Assembly (NCBI GenBank): GCA_958402795.1
Contig: CATXUX010000003.1
Location: forward strand, 81,219 to 145,218
Length of the DNA: 64,000 nt
Source of the DNA: an uncultured Lachnospiraceae bacterium
Lineage (GTDB): Bacteria; Bacillota; Clostridia; Lachnospirales; Lachnospiraceae
Reading direction: 5' to 3'
Every line of letters begins with the position of its first letter. Position 1 is the stretch's first letter. Below, piece by piece: positions 16,492 to 25,054 of this stretch. Under the pieces are notes generated by a model. The model was not told where the DNA came from, did not search any database, and saw only the letters and a list, made by a program, of their open reading frames with translations. A program made the translations under genes and the position numbers.

Positions 16492-17990
16492 GCCCGGTGT
16501 CCTCCGATCTGTCTGTTGCGGTCGGCTGCAGTTGCGCCTTCCTCTAAGTCCATTCCTTTTATCACTGCGTTTTTCCCATACTTCTCCCGGATGGACAGCA
16601 TCGCACGCTGCATCCGTTCCTCACGCTCTTCCTCTTCTCTTCTTTGCTCCTGCTCTGAATCATCCGCAAACAGACTCAACTGCTCATATGAATCGGTGAC
16701 AGCATCTGTCCTGGCAATGACACGCCCGGCGGAAATCGTGATCCGCCGAATAGAAAGTTCCGGATCCACAATCCGGTCATACAGATCCGATACTGCTTTC
16801 ATGATTTTCTTAGAGGACGAGGTATAACCATCCAGATTGATCGTTCCGTGAGCATGCTTTGGAATTTTTCGCCCATAGTGATCCAGTACCACCTCTCCAC
16901 GATAGGCTTTCGCAGGATTGCTGACATTTTCCCTGTCATATCCGACCGTAAGCACGATCTGATCTGTCACAGCGTCTTTTTCTACCAGATCCAGCGCCAG
17001 CGAATCCGCCATCTCCTTTACAATAAGTCTGGCTTTCTCAAAACTGTACGGACACTGCAGTACCTGTCCGGAGCCGATGCTGTTTGCCTTTGGTTTAAAC
17101 GCCTTAATGTCCTGCATCGTACACGGTTCCCATCCCCATGCATGATCGATCAATAGCTCCGCATTCACGCCAAACAGCCGGTACAGCAGTTCTTCGTTAT
17201 AATACTCTCCCGCCTTTCCGAGCGAACACCTGGCAATATCTCCCATTGTAAACAGTCCGTTCTGTTCCAGCTTCCGCGCATATCCTCTTCCAACCCGCCA
17301 GAAATCCGTAAGCGGCCGGTGTCCCCAGAGCAGTCTGCGGTACGACATCTCATCCAGCTCAGCGATCCGGACGCCATCCTTGTCCGGTTCAATATGCTTT
17401 GCTACGATGTCCATGGCAACCTTGCTCAGATACAGGTTCGTCCCGATGCCCGCCGTCGCCGTAATCTTGGTCTCCCGCATAATGTCATGTATGACGGCAT
17501 CAGCAAATTCACGGGCAGATTTGCCGCACGAGCCAAGATAATCCGTCACGTCCATGAAAACCTCGTCGATCGAATACACATGAATATCCTCGGGAGCCAC
17601 ATATCGAAGATAAATGTTGTAAATGATTGTACTGTACTCCACATACTTAGCCATCCGCGGCACTGCGGTAATATAGTCCAGGGAAAGCGCAGGGGAAGCT
17701 GCAAGTTCTTCTGCATCAACGGAAGAACCCGTAAAGGCTCCTCCCGGCGCTCTCACCAGACGCCGGGCGTTGATCTCTCTCACCTTCTGTTCCACTTCAA
17801 ACAGTCTCGGTCTTCCCGGAATCCCATATGCTTTCAGGGAGGGAGATACCGCAAGACAGATCGTCTTATTCGTCCTCGCGGAATCTGCAACAACAAGATT
17901 CGTCGTAAGCGGATCCAGCTCACGCATCACGCACTCTGCCGATGCATAAAACGATTTCAGATCAATTGCAATATATACACGTTCCGCCAC
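16488..17990 (-). CDS. Y-family DNA polymerase (UmuC/DinP-like)
   Basis: A 500-aa translesion polymerase. The N-terminal catalytic Asp is in YIAIDLKSFYASAECV, the paired acidic residues are in YSIDEVFMDV, followed by the helix-hairpin-helix region (FWRVGRGYARKLEQNG) and a little-finger domain ending near RRITISAG. A charged C-terminal tail with a Glu/Arg-rich coil follows LSLFADD, a beta-clamp-binding-like motif. The frame is open 30 codons further, but AGGAGG placed nine bases before GTG 17990 decides the start. It forms an operon with the YolD-like gene under an SOS-box promoter, so it probably copies damaged DNA as part of the LexA response. Confidence 0.92.
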   Translation of the reverse strand: MAERVYIAIDLKSFYASAECVMRELDPLTTNLVVADSARTNKTICLAVSPSLKAYGIPGRPRLFEVEQKVREINARRLVRAPGGAFTGSSVDAEELAASPALSLDYITAVPRMAKYVEYSTIIYNIYLRYVAPEDIHVYSIDEVFMDVTDYLGSCGKSAREFADAVIHDIMRETKITATAGIGTNLYLSKVAMDIVAKHIEPDKDGVRIAELDEMSYRRLLWGHRPLTDFWRVGRGYARKLEQNGLFTMGDIARCSLGKAGEYYNEELLYRLFGVNAELLIDHAWGWEPCTMQDIKAFKPKANSIGSGQVLQCPYSFEKARLIVKEMADSLALDLVEKDAVTDQIVLTVGYDRENVSNPAKAYRGEVVLDHYGRKIPKHAHGTINLDGYTSSSKKIMKAVSDLYDRIVDPELSIRRITISAGRVIARTDAVTDSYEQLSLFADDSEQEQRREEEEREERMQRAMLSIREKYGKNAVIKGMDLEEGATAADRNRQIGGHRA

Positions 17991-18015
17991 TTCCGCCTTC
18001 CTCCTGCCTTTCAAT

Positions 18016-18029
18016 CGAATGTATGTTCG
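18016..18029. promoter_or_regulatory. LexA/DinR (SOS) box, one mismatch
   Basis: Read on the minus strand the site is CGAAC-ATAC-ATTCG, against the Gram-positive consensus CGAAC-N4-GTTCG. It lies two bases downstream of the -10 element of the polymerase promoter, where a bound repressor would block transcription. Confidence 0.75.
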
Positions 18030-18030
18030 T

Positions 18031-18059
18031 ATTATAACATGCCATTTTCCTTTCTGCAA
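18031..18059 (-). promoter_or_regulatory. Promoter of the Y-family polymerase operon
   Basis: TTGCAG (18054-18059), 17-base spacer, TATAAT (18031-18036) on the minus strand. The start point would fall inside the adjoining SOS box. Confidence 0.8.
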
Positions 18060-18139
18060 GACCATATGACGGAAATACATCGAATAAATTCATCCAGGTT
18101 CTTCCAATTTTCGCGCTAAAATTTCTGCTATGAAGCGCT

Positions 18140-18685
18140 CTAATACAGTGATCCCACTTCTTTCTTAATCTCCGCAAAATCAATCTCTAAATCGCCTTGA
18201 TAAATACCGACCGGGATTTTACTGTCGAACCCATACAGTACTGGCATATCGTTTTTCTCGAAATTATACACAACAACAGAATCGTTTTTTTCGTCTATCA
18301 GCCAGTATTCGCGGACTCCTGCATTTTTATACTTGCGCAATTTCACAGTCATGTCCTTTTTCCTTGTGCTGTCCGACAGTATTTCAGCAACAAAATCCGG
18401 CGCTCCCATCGCACATCGTTCTTTTATTTTTCCCTTGTCGCAGATAATCAAAACATCCGGCTGTACCATAGTCTTATCATCACAGTCCAGTTGCACGTCA
18501 GCCGGCGCCATAAATACCAGGCACTTTCCTTTTTTCTCTCTAATATAATGGTAGATCGCAGTAAATATGCATCCTTGTATCATCTGATGCACATAGCTCG
18601 GCGACGGCATATCGTAAAATACACCGTCAATCAACTCCACCCTTATTCCTTCCGGCAAAGCATAATAGTCTTCGATCGTATACAT
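18140..18685 (-). CDS. Uma2 family (DUF820) endonuclease-like protein, second copy
   Basis: A 181-aa member of the same family as 751-1437, but without that protein's long N-terminal extension. Shared blocks are EDYYALPEG, VELIDGVFYDM, VQPDVLIICD, PDFVAEILSDSTRKKD and VREYWLID. These carry the acidic and lysine residues of the PD-(D/E)XK fold. GGAGGAG eight bases before the ATG supports the start. It lies upstream of the polymerase operon on the same strand, but the SOS promoter between them makes separate regulation likely. Biological role unknown. Confidence 0.8.
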   Translation of the reverse strand: MYTIEDYYALPEGIRVELIDGVFYDMPSPSYVHQMIQGCIFTAIYHYIREKKGKCLVFMAPADVQLDCDDKTMVQPDVLIICDKGKIKERCAMGAPDFVAEILSDSTRKKDMTVKLRKYKNAGVREYWLIDEKNDSVVVYNFEKNDMPVLYGFDSKIPVGIYQGDLEIDFAEIKKEVGSLY

Positions 18686-18827
18686 TTTCGCTACTCCTCC
18701 GTTTCACTATATTTTTATGTACCTTTGTCGCTACACTGCATTTTCTAATTCTGAATCATCAGACGAAAATTGTCCTTTGAATGGAACCGAATGTTCCGCT
18801 TTATATAGAATTAAGTCAGAATACTTG

Positions 18828-18858
18828 AAATGCACACGCAGACGATGCGTGTGCATTT
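18828..18858. terminator. Perfect 12-bp inverted repeat
   Basis: AAATGCACACGC (18828-18839) and GCGTGTGCATTT (18847-18858) enclose a 7-base loop. It lies between the lipoprotein gene ending at 18929 and the Uma2 gene starting at 18685. There is no strong U-tract, so it may act as a terminator of the lipoprotein message or as part of the Uma2 leader. Confidence 0.5.
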
Positions 18859-18887
18859 ACCATAACATATGTTTCTTTTCATTTCAA
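18859..18887 (-). promoter_or_regulatory. Candidate promoter upstream of the Uma2 gene
   Basis: TTGAAA (18882-18887), 17-base spacer, TATGGT (18859-18864) on the minus strand. A transcript from here would begin inside the inverted repeat at 18828-18858. The -10 is weak. Confidence 0.35.
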
Positions 18888-18928
18888 GCATATTTTTGCG
18901 GCGGAAGCATGATATCCCTTGTTACAGA

Positions 18929-19948
18929 TTACGGTTCATAGGTGTAGGTTGCCGTACCGATTGTATCGTATGTATCTTCGTCCATTATCTCGACCGTAAA
19001 CTCCAGATTCTGGATCTCATCCTGGCTTTCCAGATCCAGCTCGTCTATCAGACTAAGATTGCCGCAGGCTTTGGCATGACTCTTCACAGAGCTACACATC
19101 GACAGAAAGGCGTTTGTCATAAAATCATTGACCGAAAAATCTCTTTCGATCAGACCAATATTCCTGTCTGTATTATTTTCCAGATACAGTTCAATCTCCA
19201 AATCCTTATACTCTTCATTAAATTCCATACCAAGGACAACGATTCGGATTCCGTCCTGATTATAGATCTCGGTTCCTTCCACCTCCGGCAGCACCAGTTC
19301 TCCGTCAAATGCGTCCGTCTGGATGGATACTGTCTCGCCTTCCGGCATTTCCTGCGCTCCGAGTGTCGATACGTCCTCCATATCTGTAAACTTCATCGCC
19401 GCCACAGAGATGTCAATCTGCTGTATTTCCCCGATACATGCCGCTTCTGCATCATCTAAATACACATCCACCGTTTTCTCAGCCGTCTCCCCGGCCGGAA
19501 CGATATGGTACCAGTCTTCCAGTTCCTCTTCAAAATCGTATCCGGCCTCTTCACTTGTAGTTCTCACCATATCTAACTGCCATGTGAAGTCCATGACTGA
19601 CGAAAACGGATTACTGTAGTCTTCTACAACAAAACCGTTTACATCCAGACTGGTATAGTCAAATCCGATCGCCGAGTCCGTCCCGTTTTCCACCTCAAAT
19701 ACAATCGAGTGAGTTCCTTTTTCATTGATCTGATATTCTGACGCCGTAATCTTCAGTCCTTCCTGATCATACAGAACCGTATCCAGAGTATATCCCGTTT
19801 CGGCATCTTTTTCGCTCTTGCTCTGTGTGTCCGCAGACGACGCTCCGTCGGAAGACGCCCCCTCTCCGGATGAAGCATTTCCTCCGCATCCTGTCATTCC
19901 CAATACAAGCATCCCTGCCGCACAGATTGCAATCCATCTTCTTTTCAT
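18929..19948 (-). CDS. Lipoprotein with two Ig-like repeats, unknown function
   Basis: A 339-aa predicted lipoprotein: basic start, hydrophobic stretch and lipobox GMTGC at residue 21, then a Ser/Gly/Asp-rich linker to about residue 50. Two tandem beta-rich domains follow. The first opens with VLYDQEGLKITA and contains FEVENGTDSAIGF; the second opens with EIYNQDGIRIVV and contains LYLENNTDRNIGL, so they are internal duplicates. It ends in TYTYEP. The neighbouring lipoprotein (20044-21036) has the same architecture and the same YEP ending, so the pair arose by duplication. The gene lies 95 bp downstream of that paralogue and is probably co-transcribed. I do not recognise a function; a surface sensor or ligand-binding role is speculation. 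Confidence 0.75.
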   Translation of the reverse strand: MKRRWIAICAAGMLVLGMTGCGGNASSGEGASSDGASSADTQSKSEKDAETGYTLDTVLYDQEGLKITASEYQINEKGTHSIVFEVENGTDSAIGFDYTSLDVNGFVVEDYSNPFSSVMDFTWQLDMVRTTSEEAGYDFEEELEDWYHIVPAGETAEKTVDVYLDDAEAACIGEIQQIDISVAAMKFTDMEDVSTLGAQEMPEGETVSIQTDAFDGELVLPEVEGTEIYNQDGIRIVVLGMEFNEEYKDLEIELYLENNTDRNIGLIERDFSVNDFMTNAFLSMCSSVKSHAKACGNLSLIDELDLESQDEIQNLEFTVEIMDEDTYDTIGTATYTYEP

Positions 19949-20043
19949 CGATTATTTCTCCTTCTTGACTTTCTTTTGCAGGCATAATGGTATACCCGAA
20001 GGGTATTCCTCCTTCTTGCCCTTCTTTTCTGCGTTATGTAACT

Positions 20044-21036
20044 CTACGGTTCATACACCAGCATTCCGGTATCCGCCAGAAGTCCGGTGTCGTCATATCC
20101 CCATGCCCAGGTTGCCGAATCGTATATTTTCAGTCCGAATTCCATTTCTTTTACATCTTTCAGTGCGTCTTCATTCGGCACTTCTTCGTCGCAAAGCACA
20201 CAAAGTCCGGTGACTGTATATCTGCCCGCCGGTATCCAGCAGAGCGTACCGGCGGCGTCTCCTTTGACAAATCCGTCTACTGATACGTCATAGCAGTCCA
20301 CTGCAACTTCCTTATCCGTTGAATTCTCTATGTAGAGGAACAGTGCATAATTGTAATCCATCCCGGCATAAGCGGACAGTTCCTTCGCCACAATGCGGAT
20401 ACCGTTCTGATTATACAGTTCTTTTCCTTCTGCGATTGCTTCCGTATCCATATCCTCATACGCTGAAGTCTTAACTGTGATCACTTCCGATGTATAAAGA
20501 GCAGACGCATCGTCATATACATCCTGGCTGCTGTCCCTTACGATAAACTTCAATTCGATGGATCCGACTTCCTCAATTCCTGCTTTTTCCAGAAAGCCAT
20601 TTACCCCTTGATTGAAATTGATCGATGCATTCAGTTTTTTCCCTGCCGGAACTTCCCCGATGGAATTTCCCGGATCCGATGTGAACATGCAGCACCCGTT
20701 CACATACATTTCCGCCACTTCCAGATCGATCCCGTAAGACGTATCATTTTCAACCAGAAGTTTTAACGCCGAATGACTGTTTTCGTCTATTCCTGTTGCC
20801 GTAACCGTAAGTCCTTCCCACTCAAGCAGCACCTGCTCTTCGATAGAAAGTACATCTGATTCCGTCTGTTCCTCACTCACGGTTTCCTCTTTTTCTGTCG
20901 TCTCCCCTGCCGTCTCCTCTGTCTTCCCCTCTGCCGGCGCTTCAGAATTTCCGCAGCCTGCCATGCCCGCGGTCATCGCGAGTATCAGCGCAAGTGTCAG
21001 CGGCAGTCTGCCCTTTTTTCTCCATAATTTCATCAT
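20044..21036 (-). CDS. Lipoprotein with two Ig-like repeats, paralogue of its neighbour
   Basis: A 330-aa predicted lipoprotein with signal peptide and lipobox GMAGC, then a Glu/Thr-rich linker. Domain one begins VLLEWEGLTVTATG and has LLVENDTSYGIDL; domain two begins ELYNQNGIRIVAKEL and has LYIENSTDKEVAV, then VSVDGF and a C-terminal LVYEP. The YNQ-GIRIV block is nearly identical to that in the neighbouring lipoprotein. The longer frame reaching 21117 would add a non-signal segment; GGAGGGAG upstream of ATG 21036 supports the shorter start. It is divergent from the STAND ATPase operon, with a shared 190-bp control region that contains an operator-like inverted repeat (21104-21140). Confidence 0.75.
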   Translation of the reverse strand: MMKLWRKKGRLPLTLALILAMTAGMAGCGNSEAPAEGKTEETAGETTEKEETVSEEQTESDVLSIEEQVLLEWEGLTVTATGIDENSHSALKLLVENDTSYGIDLEVAEMYVNGCCMFTSDPGNSIGEVPAGKKLNASINFNQGVNGFLEKAGIEEVGSIELKFIVRDSSQDVYDDASALYTSEVITVKTSAYEDMDTEAIAEGKELYNQNGIRIVAKELSAYAGMDYNYALFLYIENSTDKEVAVDCYDVSVDGFVKGDAAGTLCWIPAGRYTVTGLCVLCDEEVPNEDALKDVKEMEFGLKIYDSATWAWGYDDTGLLADTGMLVYEP

Positions 21037-21103
21037 ATTCTTTCTCCCTCCTGTATCATCACATGTATTTATCATAGCATTTCCAACTACTGCTGCATAC
21101 CAA

Positions 21104-21140
21104 GTAAAATTTAACATTTTCCAGTTTTGTTAAACTTTAC
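21104..21140. promoter_or_regulatory. Operator-like inverted repeat in the divergent control region
   Basis: GTAAAATTTAAC (21104-21115) and GTTAAACTTTAC (21129-21140) are 12-base arms with one mismatch and a 13-base spacer. The repeat ends five bases before the -35 element of the forward promoter. The geometry suits a dimeric regulator such as the XRE protein encoded at 24619-24969. Confidence 0.5.
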
Positions 21141-21144
21141 TGTG

Positions 21145-21173
21145 TTTAAACGAAAAGTTCCGTATGTTAAAAT
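21145..21173 (+). promoter_or_regulatory. Candidate promoter of the STAND operon
   Basis: TTTAAA (21145-21150), 17-base spacer, TAAAAT (21168-21173), about 55 bases before the first gene. Both hexamers deviate from consensus by two positions or fewer. Confidence 0.5.
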
Positions 21174-21227
21174 GGACAAATAAAAGGAATGAGAAAAAAC
21201 ACAGACATGATGATATGATGAGGGGAT

Positions 21228-22247
21228 ATGATGAGGGAACAGAACCTGCCGGCAGCCTTTCTGCCTGAACTACAGAGAGAACTTGAAGAAATTCTCTCCC
21301 TCCCGGCCACGGACAACAGGCTCGGGATTTATTTTGAACATTTCCGGGAAAAAAAGCAGATCCTCCGCACGGGAGATCTAGATACGATTGTATTTACGCG
21401 GATGTATGGGCGTACTCCGCAGAACTCCGAAGTTCTGAAGGTCCGCTACTGGAGATGCGGACAGCATATTCCAAAGAACCGGGAAGAAATGATCCGGCTT
21501 GGATCCGCATTAGAAGTATCCCCGGAAGAACTCAATACGATGCTGACAGAAATCTTGCTGGAAACCAGATTAAACGTGCAGGATTTCTCTGCTTTTGCTT
21601 TCCCTGCAGCAGATTTTCCTTATACCCCGGAGCCTTACCGCGATACTTCGGTATTTCTGTCCGCATTATCCAGAAGATATCTCGCACTGATACCGGAAAA
21701 CCGTCTGGAGCAACTGCAGATCAAAACGCAGGATACCGAAAACTATCTGCGCCATATTCTGTTCGCAGATATTATGGACTGTATCTGGCATCCGGAGCAT
21801 GAGCGGAACTGGTATCACAAACACCATATATACAGCCGCAACTTTTCTTCCGAATGTGCCCGGTATTTCAAAAAGGGAGAAAAAATCAGCCGCAGCACGC
21901 TTCAGAGGCTTCTGACCATCCTGCTGATGCCGGAAGTCAATACCAGTATCATGAATGAATCTCTGGAATGTCTGGGATATGCCCCTTTGTCTCCAAAGAT
22001 CCGGCAGAAATCCGGCGCGCATACAGACCGGCTGTTCCTCTGGGTTCTGGAACAATTCGAAAAATATCGTTCTCATGATATGGAAACGGACAGACAAACC
22101 CAGAAGATCATGCTAAAATGTATAGATGAGCTGGTCGTAAAATGTCTGGCTTCTTATCCGGAGGGCACTACAGAAGGCCGGAAAAAGCGAAAAATGTTAA
22201 AGAATCTGCGGATCATGAAATTCCGCTCTTTTGGAGAGATGAAATGA
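21228..22247 (+). CDS. Unrecognised 339-aa protein with HTH-like segment, partner of STAND ATPase
   Basis: I do not recognise this protein. It has no signal peptide or membrane segment. Residues about 58-105 (RTPQNSEVLKVRYW, then REEMIRLGSALEVSPEELNTML) resemble a lambda-repressor-type helix-turn-helix, with the LG-AL--S-EEL spacing of an XRE domain. The rest is predicted helical and rich in charged residues, with a Lys/Arg-rich tail. AGGGG precedes the two adjacent ATGs (21228 and 21231). Its stop overlaps the start of the STAND ATPase by four bases (ATGA), so the two products are made together. It may be a regulator or adaptor of the ATPase; that is inference. Confidence 0.6.
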   Translation: MMREQNLPAAFLPELQRELEEILSLPATDNRLGIYFEHFREKKQILRTGDLDTIVFTRMYGRTPQNSEVLKVRYWRCGQHIPKNREEMIRLGSALEVSPEELNTMLTEILLETRLNVQDFSAFAFPAADFPYTPEPYRDTSVFLSALSRRYLALIPENRLEQLQIKTQDTENYLRHILFADIMDCIWHPEHERNWYHKHHIYSRNFSSECARYFKKGEKISRSTLQRLLTILLMPEVNTSIMNESLECLGYAPLSPKIRQKSGAHTDRLFLWVLEQFEKYRSHDMETDRQTQKIMLKCIDELVVKCLASYPEGTTEGRKKRKMLKNLRIMKFRSFGEMK

Positions 22248-24535
22248 ACAGAGCAGAAAATCAAATAGAACAAATTTATCTTTTTTTACAGGAGTCCGTC
22301 AAAGACCACTCCGGTATTACTGATGCCAGAAGGCGACTCAGAGAGTCGTTGTCCGAGCCGGATCATTCCGGTTCTCTTCATTATGAGAATGTGGACGATT
22401 TTTATTTGTCAGCGGCATGGATGCTGCCTGCCGGCAGATGCGGCGGCTATGAAATTCCAGCAGATCTGCGCTATGCATGGAACCGGTTTGTACTGAGGCT
22501 GTTATCTCCTGCCTCCCAGTACCATTATACAGACCAGGACAGGTATCTTGCAGATTTGGCAGATCTCTCCCGGCGTTTTGAAAAAATAGTGGACATGGAG
22601 TCCAAAGCCGTTTCCGGCCCGTACCGTCTGCAGGAGCGGACCACCCCGGTCAGTCCCAGATTCACCGGCAGGGAATCACTTTTAAACAGTATCCACCAAA
22701 AACTGAACACCGGCAGCAAAGTTCTTGTCCTCTACGGTATGGGCGGGATTGGGAAAAGTGAGGTAGCAAAAGCCTATGTGAATCGCTATGCTTCTTCCTA
22801 TCAGACCATTGTCTTCTGCTATTTTCATGAAAATCTGCAGGAGACAGTGATCGATGACAGCCAGATTTCCGTACAGCATCTTCATTTTCAGAGCAGTGGA
22901 AAGCGTGGCGAACGGGGATGGTACTTTCGCAGGAAGCTGGATATTCTTCAGCAGATCGTAGACGAACGTACACTGCTTGTGATCGACAATTTTGACGTTC
23001 TTTCCGATGAGCGTCTGCATGCCGTCACAGCACTGCCCTGCCGGATCTTATTTACAAGCAGAACCGCTCCTTCTGCGTTCTCTCTTCCCGGGATCCATAT
23101 TCCTGCTCTTTCGCCTGCGATGCAGGAACAGTTATTCTATGCATATTACGGAGACACATTACCGCCATCCGAACTCCCACAATTAGAAAAACTGCTCCTG
23201 TTTCTGAACGGACATACACTCTCGATCAAACTATGCGCGTCTTATCTGGCAGAATCCGGGGAAACGATCAGCTCTCTGCTGGCTGTTCTGCAGGAGAACA
23301 CTCCCCCTGCGCCCGGTGATGATTCCTCTCTCAACGCACAGATACGGCATATTTTCCGGATTTCCGCACTCGGGAAAGAAGAGCGTGCCATCCTGCGTTT
23401 TCTGTCGGTTATGCCGTTATATGGGATTCCGGTTCAGAAATTTATCGACTGGTGCCGGATCAAAAATACGGATAAAATCGAAAAACTGATCACCCGGGGA
23501 CTGATCGAATGGAACGAACAGGACGGAGTGCTTTCTCTGCATCCGCTCATCTGCAGAACCGTCCGGCAGACAGAAAAAGTCAGTTTTCGGAATTGTTATC
23601 CATACACACAGACGCTGTGCATCCTCAGTCATCAGTCATGGTCCAAAACTGCGGAAGAAAAGAAAGAATTTGAAAGTTATGTATATACACTTGTCCTTAC
23701 CCTGATGGATACAGAAAAAGAACCTTTTGACGATCTGGTTTTTCTCATGAGCGGGTGCTGGCTGACTGGGTATTATTCTCTTGCCGAAGAGCTGGGATTC
23801 AGTCTGTATCGCCACTGCCGGAAGAAATATGCCGAAGACAGCACCGAAACAGCAAATATCCGCTACCGCATCGGCGTCATGTATGACAACTGGGAAAAGG
23901 AAGAAACTGCCGCACAGTGGTTCCGTCTGGCGTATCACGGATATAAAAACTGTAAGCATCCCCAGCCGTACTATTATGCCGTGATCTGCCACAAATACGG
24001 AAAGATTTTCCGCTATGAGAAAAAATATGAAGAAGCAGAGCAGGTACTGCTGGACGCACAGTCTTACTTATCCCGTGAATTAAAGAAAGATCCGGCCGCT
24101 GCCGATATCGGCTATGTCAAAGGAATCGGCGCCGGTGCACTGCTGGATATTTATATGGAACTGGCTGTACTGTATCTGGAATGGGGCAGACCCCGGACCG
24201 CTCTTGTCTGGATCAGGCGAAGAACGCAGGAATATTCCTCCGATCTGGATCAGGCGAAAAAAGCAAGTGAATGGCATGTGGACTATATTACCGGACGCTG
24301 CCATACGGCTCTCGGAAACTATGATGACGCCGAAGCCGCCCTGTCGAACTCCCTCGCTTTTACAAAAACATATTTTATTGAAGAAAACCATTATACCTGC
24401 ATGGTACTGGACGCTCTCGGAGAGCTGATGATGAAAAAAGGAGATGAAAAGGCTGCCGGAGAATACTTTCACCAAAAGCAGATTCTAAAAAGAAAAATTG
24501 CGGAACGTGCCGGAGGGCATCACGTCTCAGAGTAG
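22244..24535 (+). CDS. STAND-class NTPase: NB-ARC-like domain plus TPR repeats
   Basis: A 763-aa signal-transduction ATPase. Residues 1-130 form an unassigned N-terminal domain. A nucleotide-binding module follows: RFTGRESLL, P-loop LYGMGGIGKSEVA (about 162-174), Walker B LLVIDNFD (about 243-250), arginine-bearing ILFTSRT, a GLPL-like LNGHTLSIKLCASYL, a winged-helix region and an MHD-like LHPLI (about 432). At least four or five TPR-like repeats occupy about 545-755 (e.g. YEEAEQVLLDAQ, YDDAEAALSNSL). STAND proteins are switches that oligomerise on ligand sensing and serve in regulation or antiphage defence. GGAGAG before ATG 22244 and overlap with the preceding gene fix the start. No obvious nuclease, protease or TIR effector is fused. 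Confidence 0.8.
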   Translation: MNRAENQIEQIYLFLQESVKDHSGITDARRRLRESLSEPDHSGSLHYENVDDFYLSAAWMLPAGRCGGYEIPADLRYAWNRFVLRLLSPASQYHYTDQDRYLADLADLSRRFEKIVDMESKAVSGPYRLQERTTPVSPRFTGRESLLNSIHQKLNTGSKVLVLYGMGGIGKSEVAKAYVNRYASSYQTIVFCYFHENLQETVIDDSQISVQHLHFQSSGKRGERGWYFRRKLDILQQIVDERTLLVIDNFDVLSDERLHAVTALPCRILFTSRTAPSAFSLPGIHIPALSPAMQEQLFYAYYGDTLPPSELPQLEKLLLFLNGHTLSIKLCASYLAESGETISSLLAVLQENTPPAPGDDSSLNAQIRHIFRISALGKEERAILRFLSVMPLYGIPVQKFIDWCRIKNTDKIEKLITRGLIEWNEQDGVLSLHPLICRTVRQTEKVSFRNCYPYTQTLCILSHQSWSKTAEEKKEFESYVYTLVLTLMDTEKEPFDDLVFLMSGCWLTGYYSLAEELGFSLYRHCRKKYAEDSTETANIRYRIGVMYDNWEKEETAAQWFRLAYHGYKNCKHPQPYYYAVICHKYGKIFRYEKKYEEAEQVLLDAQSYLSRELKKDPAAADIGYVKGIGAGALLDIYMELAVLYLEWGRPRTALVWIRRRTQEYSSDLDQAKKASEWHVDYITGRCHTALGNYDDAEAALSNSLAFTKTYFIEENHYTCMVLDALGELMMKKGDEKAAGEYFHQKQILKRKIAERAGGHHVSE

Positions 24536-24618
24536 AATAATACATAAAATCTGGATAGCACAGCGCACAATATCCGATAGAATAAGAAATAGGAATTTTT
24601 TACGAAGAGGTGATAGTT

Positions 24619-24969
24619 GTGCGCAATCGGGTCAGGGAGCTTCGGAAGGAACGTGATATGCGTCAGGAAGAACTGGCAGCCAAAATGAATGTCTCACAGC
24701 AGACGATCAGCCGGATTGAAAATGGGGAAAATGCTCTTCCCGCTGATATTTTGATCGATCTTGCCGGTTTCTTCGGTGTTTCCGTCGATTATATTCTCTG
24801 CCGTTCGCAGACGAGACGCACCGAAGAGTATGAAATCGAATTTAACGAAACCGTAGAGCGGAATTATCTGTTCTGCCGTGTCTATGAACGTCTGAGCAGG
24901 AAAAATCAGGATTTACTCTTTGAACTTGCCCAGCAGCTGGAAGAAAACCAGCCAGACAAAAAAAGCTGA
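24619..24969 (+). CDS. XRE family transcriptional regulator
   Basis: A 116-aa protein with an N-terminal HTH_3 domain: VRELRKERDMRQEELAAKMNVSQQTISRIENG, then LPADILIDLAGFFGVSVDYIL. The C-terminal half is helical and would serve dimerisation or ligand sensing. The GTG at 24619 has AAGAGG eight bases upstream and is preferred to a GTG three codons earlier. It lies 83 bp downstream of the STAND ATPase on the same strand and is a plausible regulator of that operon, although it could be an independent unit. Confidence 0.85.
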   Translation: MRNRVRELRKERDMRQEELAAKMNVSQQTISRIENGENALPADILIDLAGFFGVSVDYILCRSQTRRTEEYEIEFNETVERNYLFCRVYERLSRKNQDLLFELAQQLEENQPDKKS

Positions 24970-24986
24970 TAAAAACGGATTAAAAA

Positions 24987-25041
24987 ATCCTGTGAAAACC
25001 CGGATTTTTCATAAAACCCGGATTTTCACAGGATATTTTTT
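24987..25041. terminator. Bidirectional intrinsic terminator
   Basis: ATCCTGTGAAAA (24987-24998) pairs perfectly with TTTTCACAGGAT (25023-25034); TTTTTT follows on the plus strand and an equivalent T-run on the minus strand. It separates the XRE gene from the convergent rplT gene. Confidence 0.85.
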
Positions 25042-25054
25042 ATTTATGATTCTA

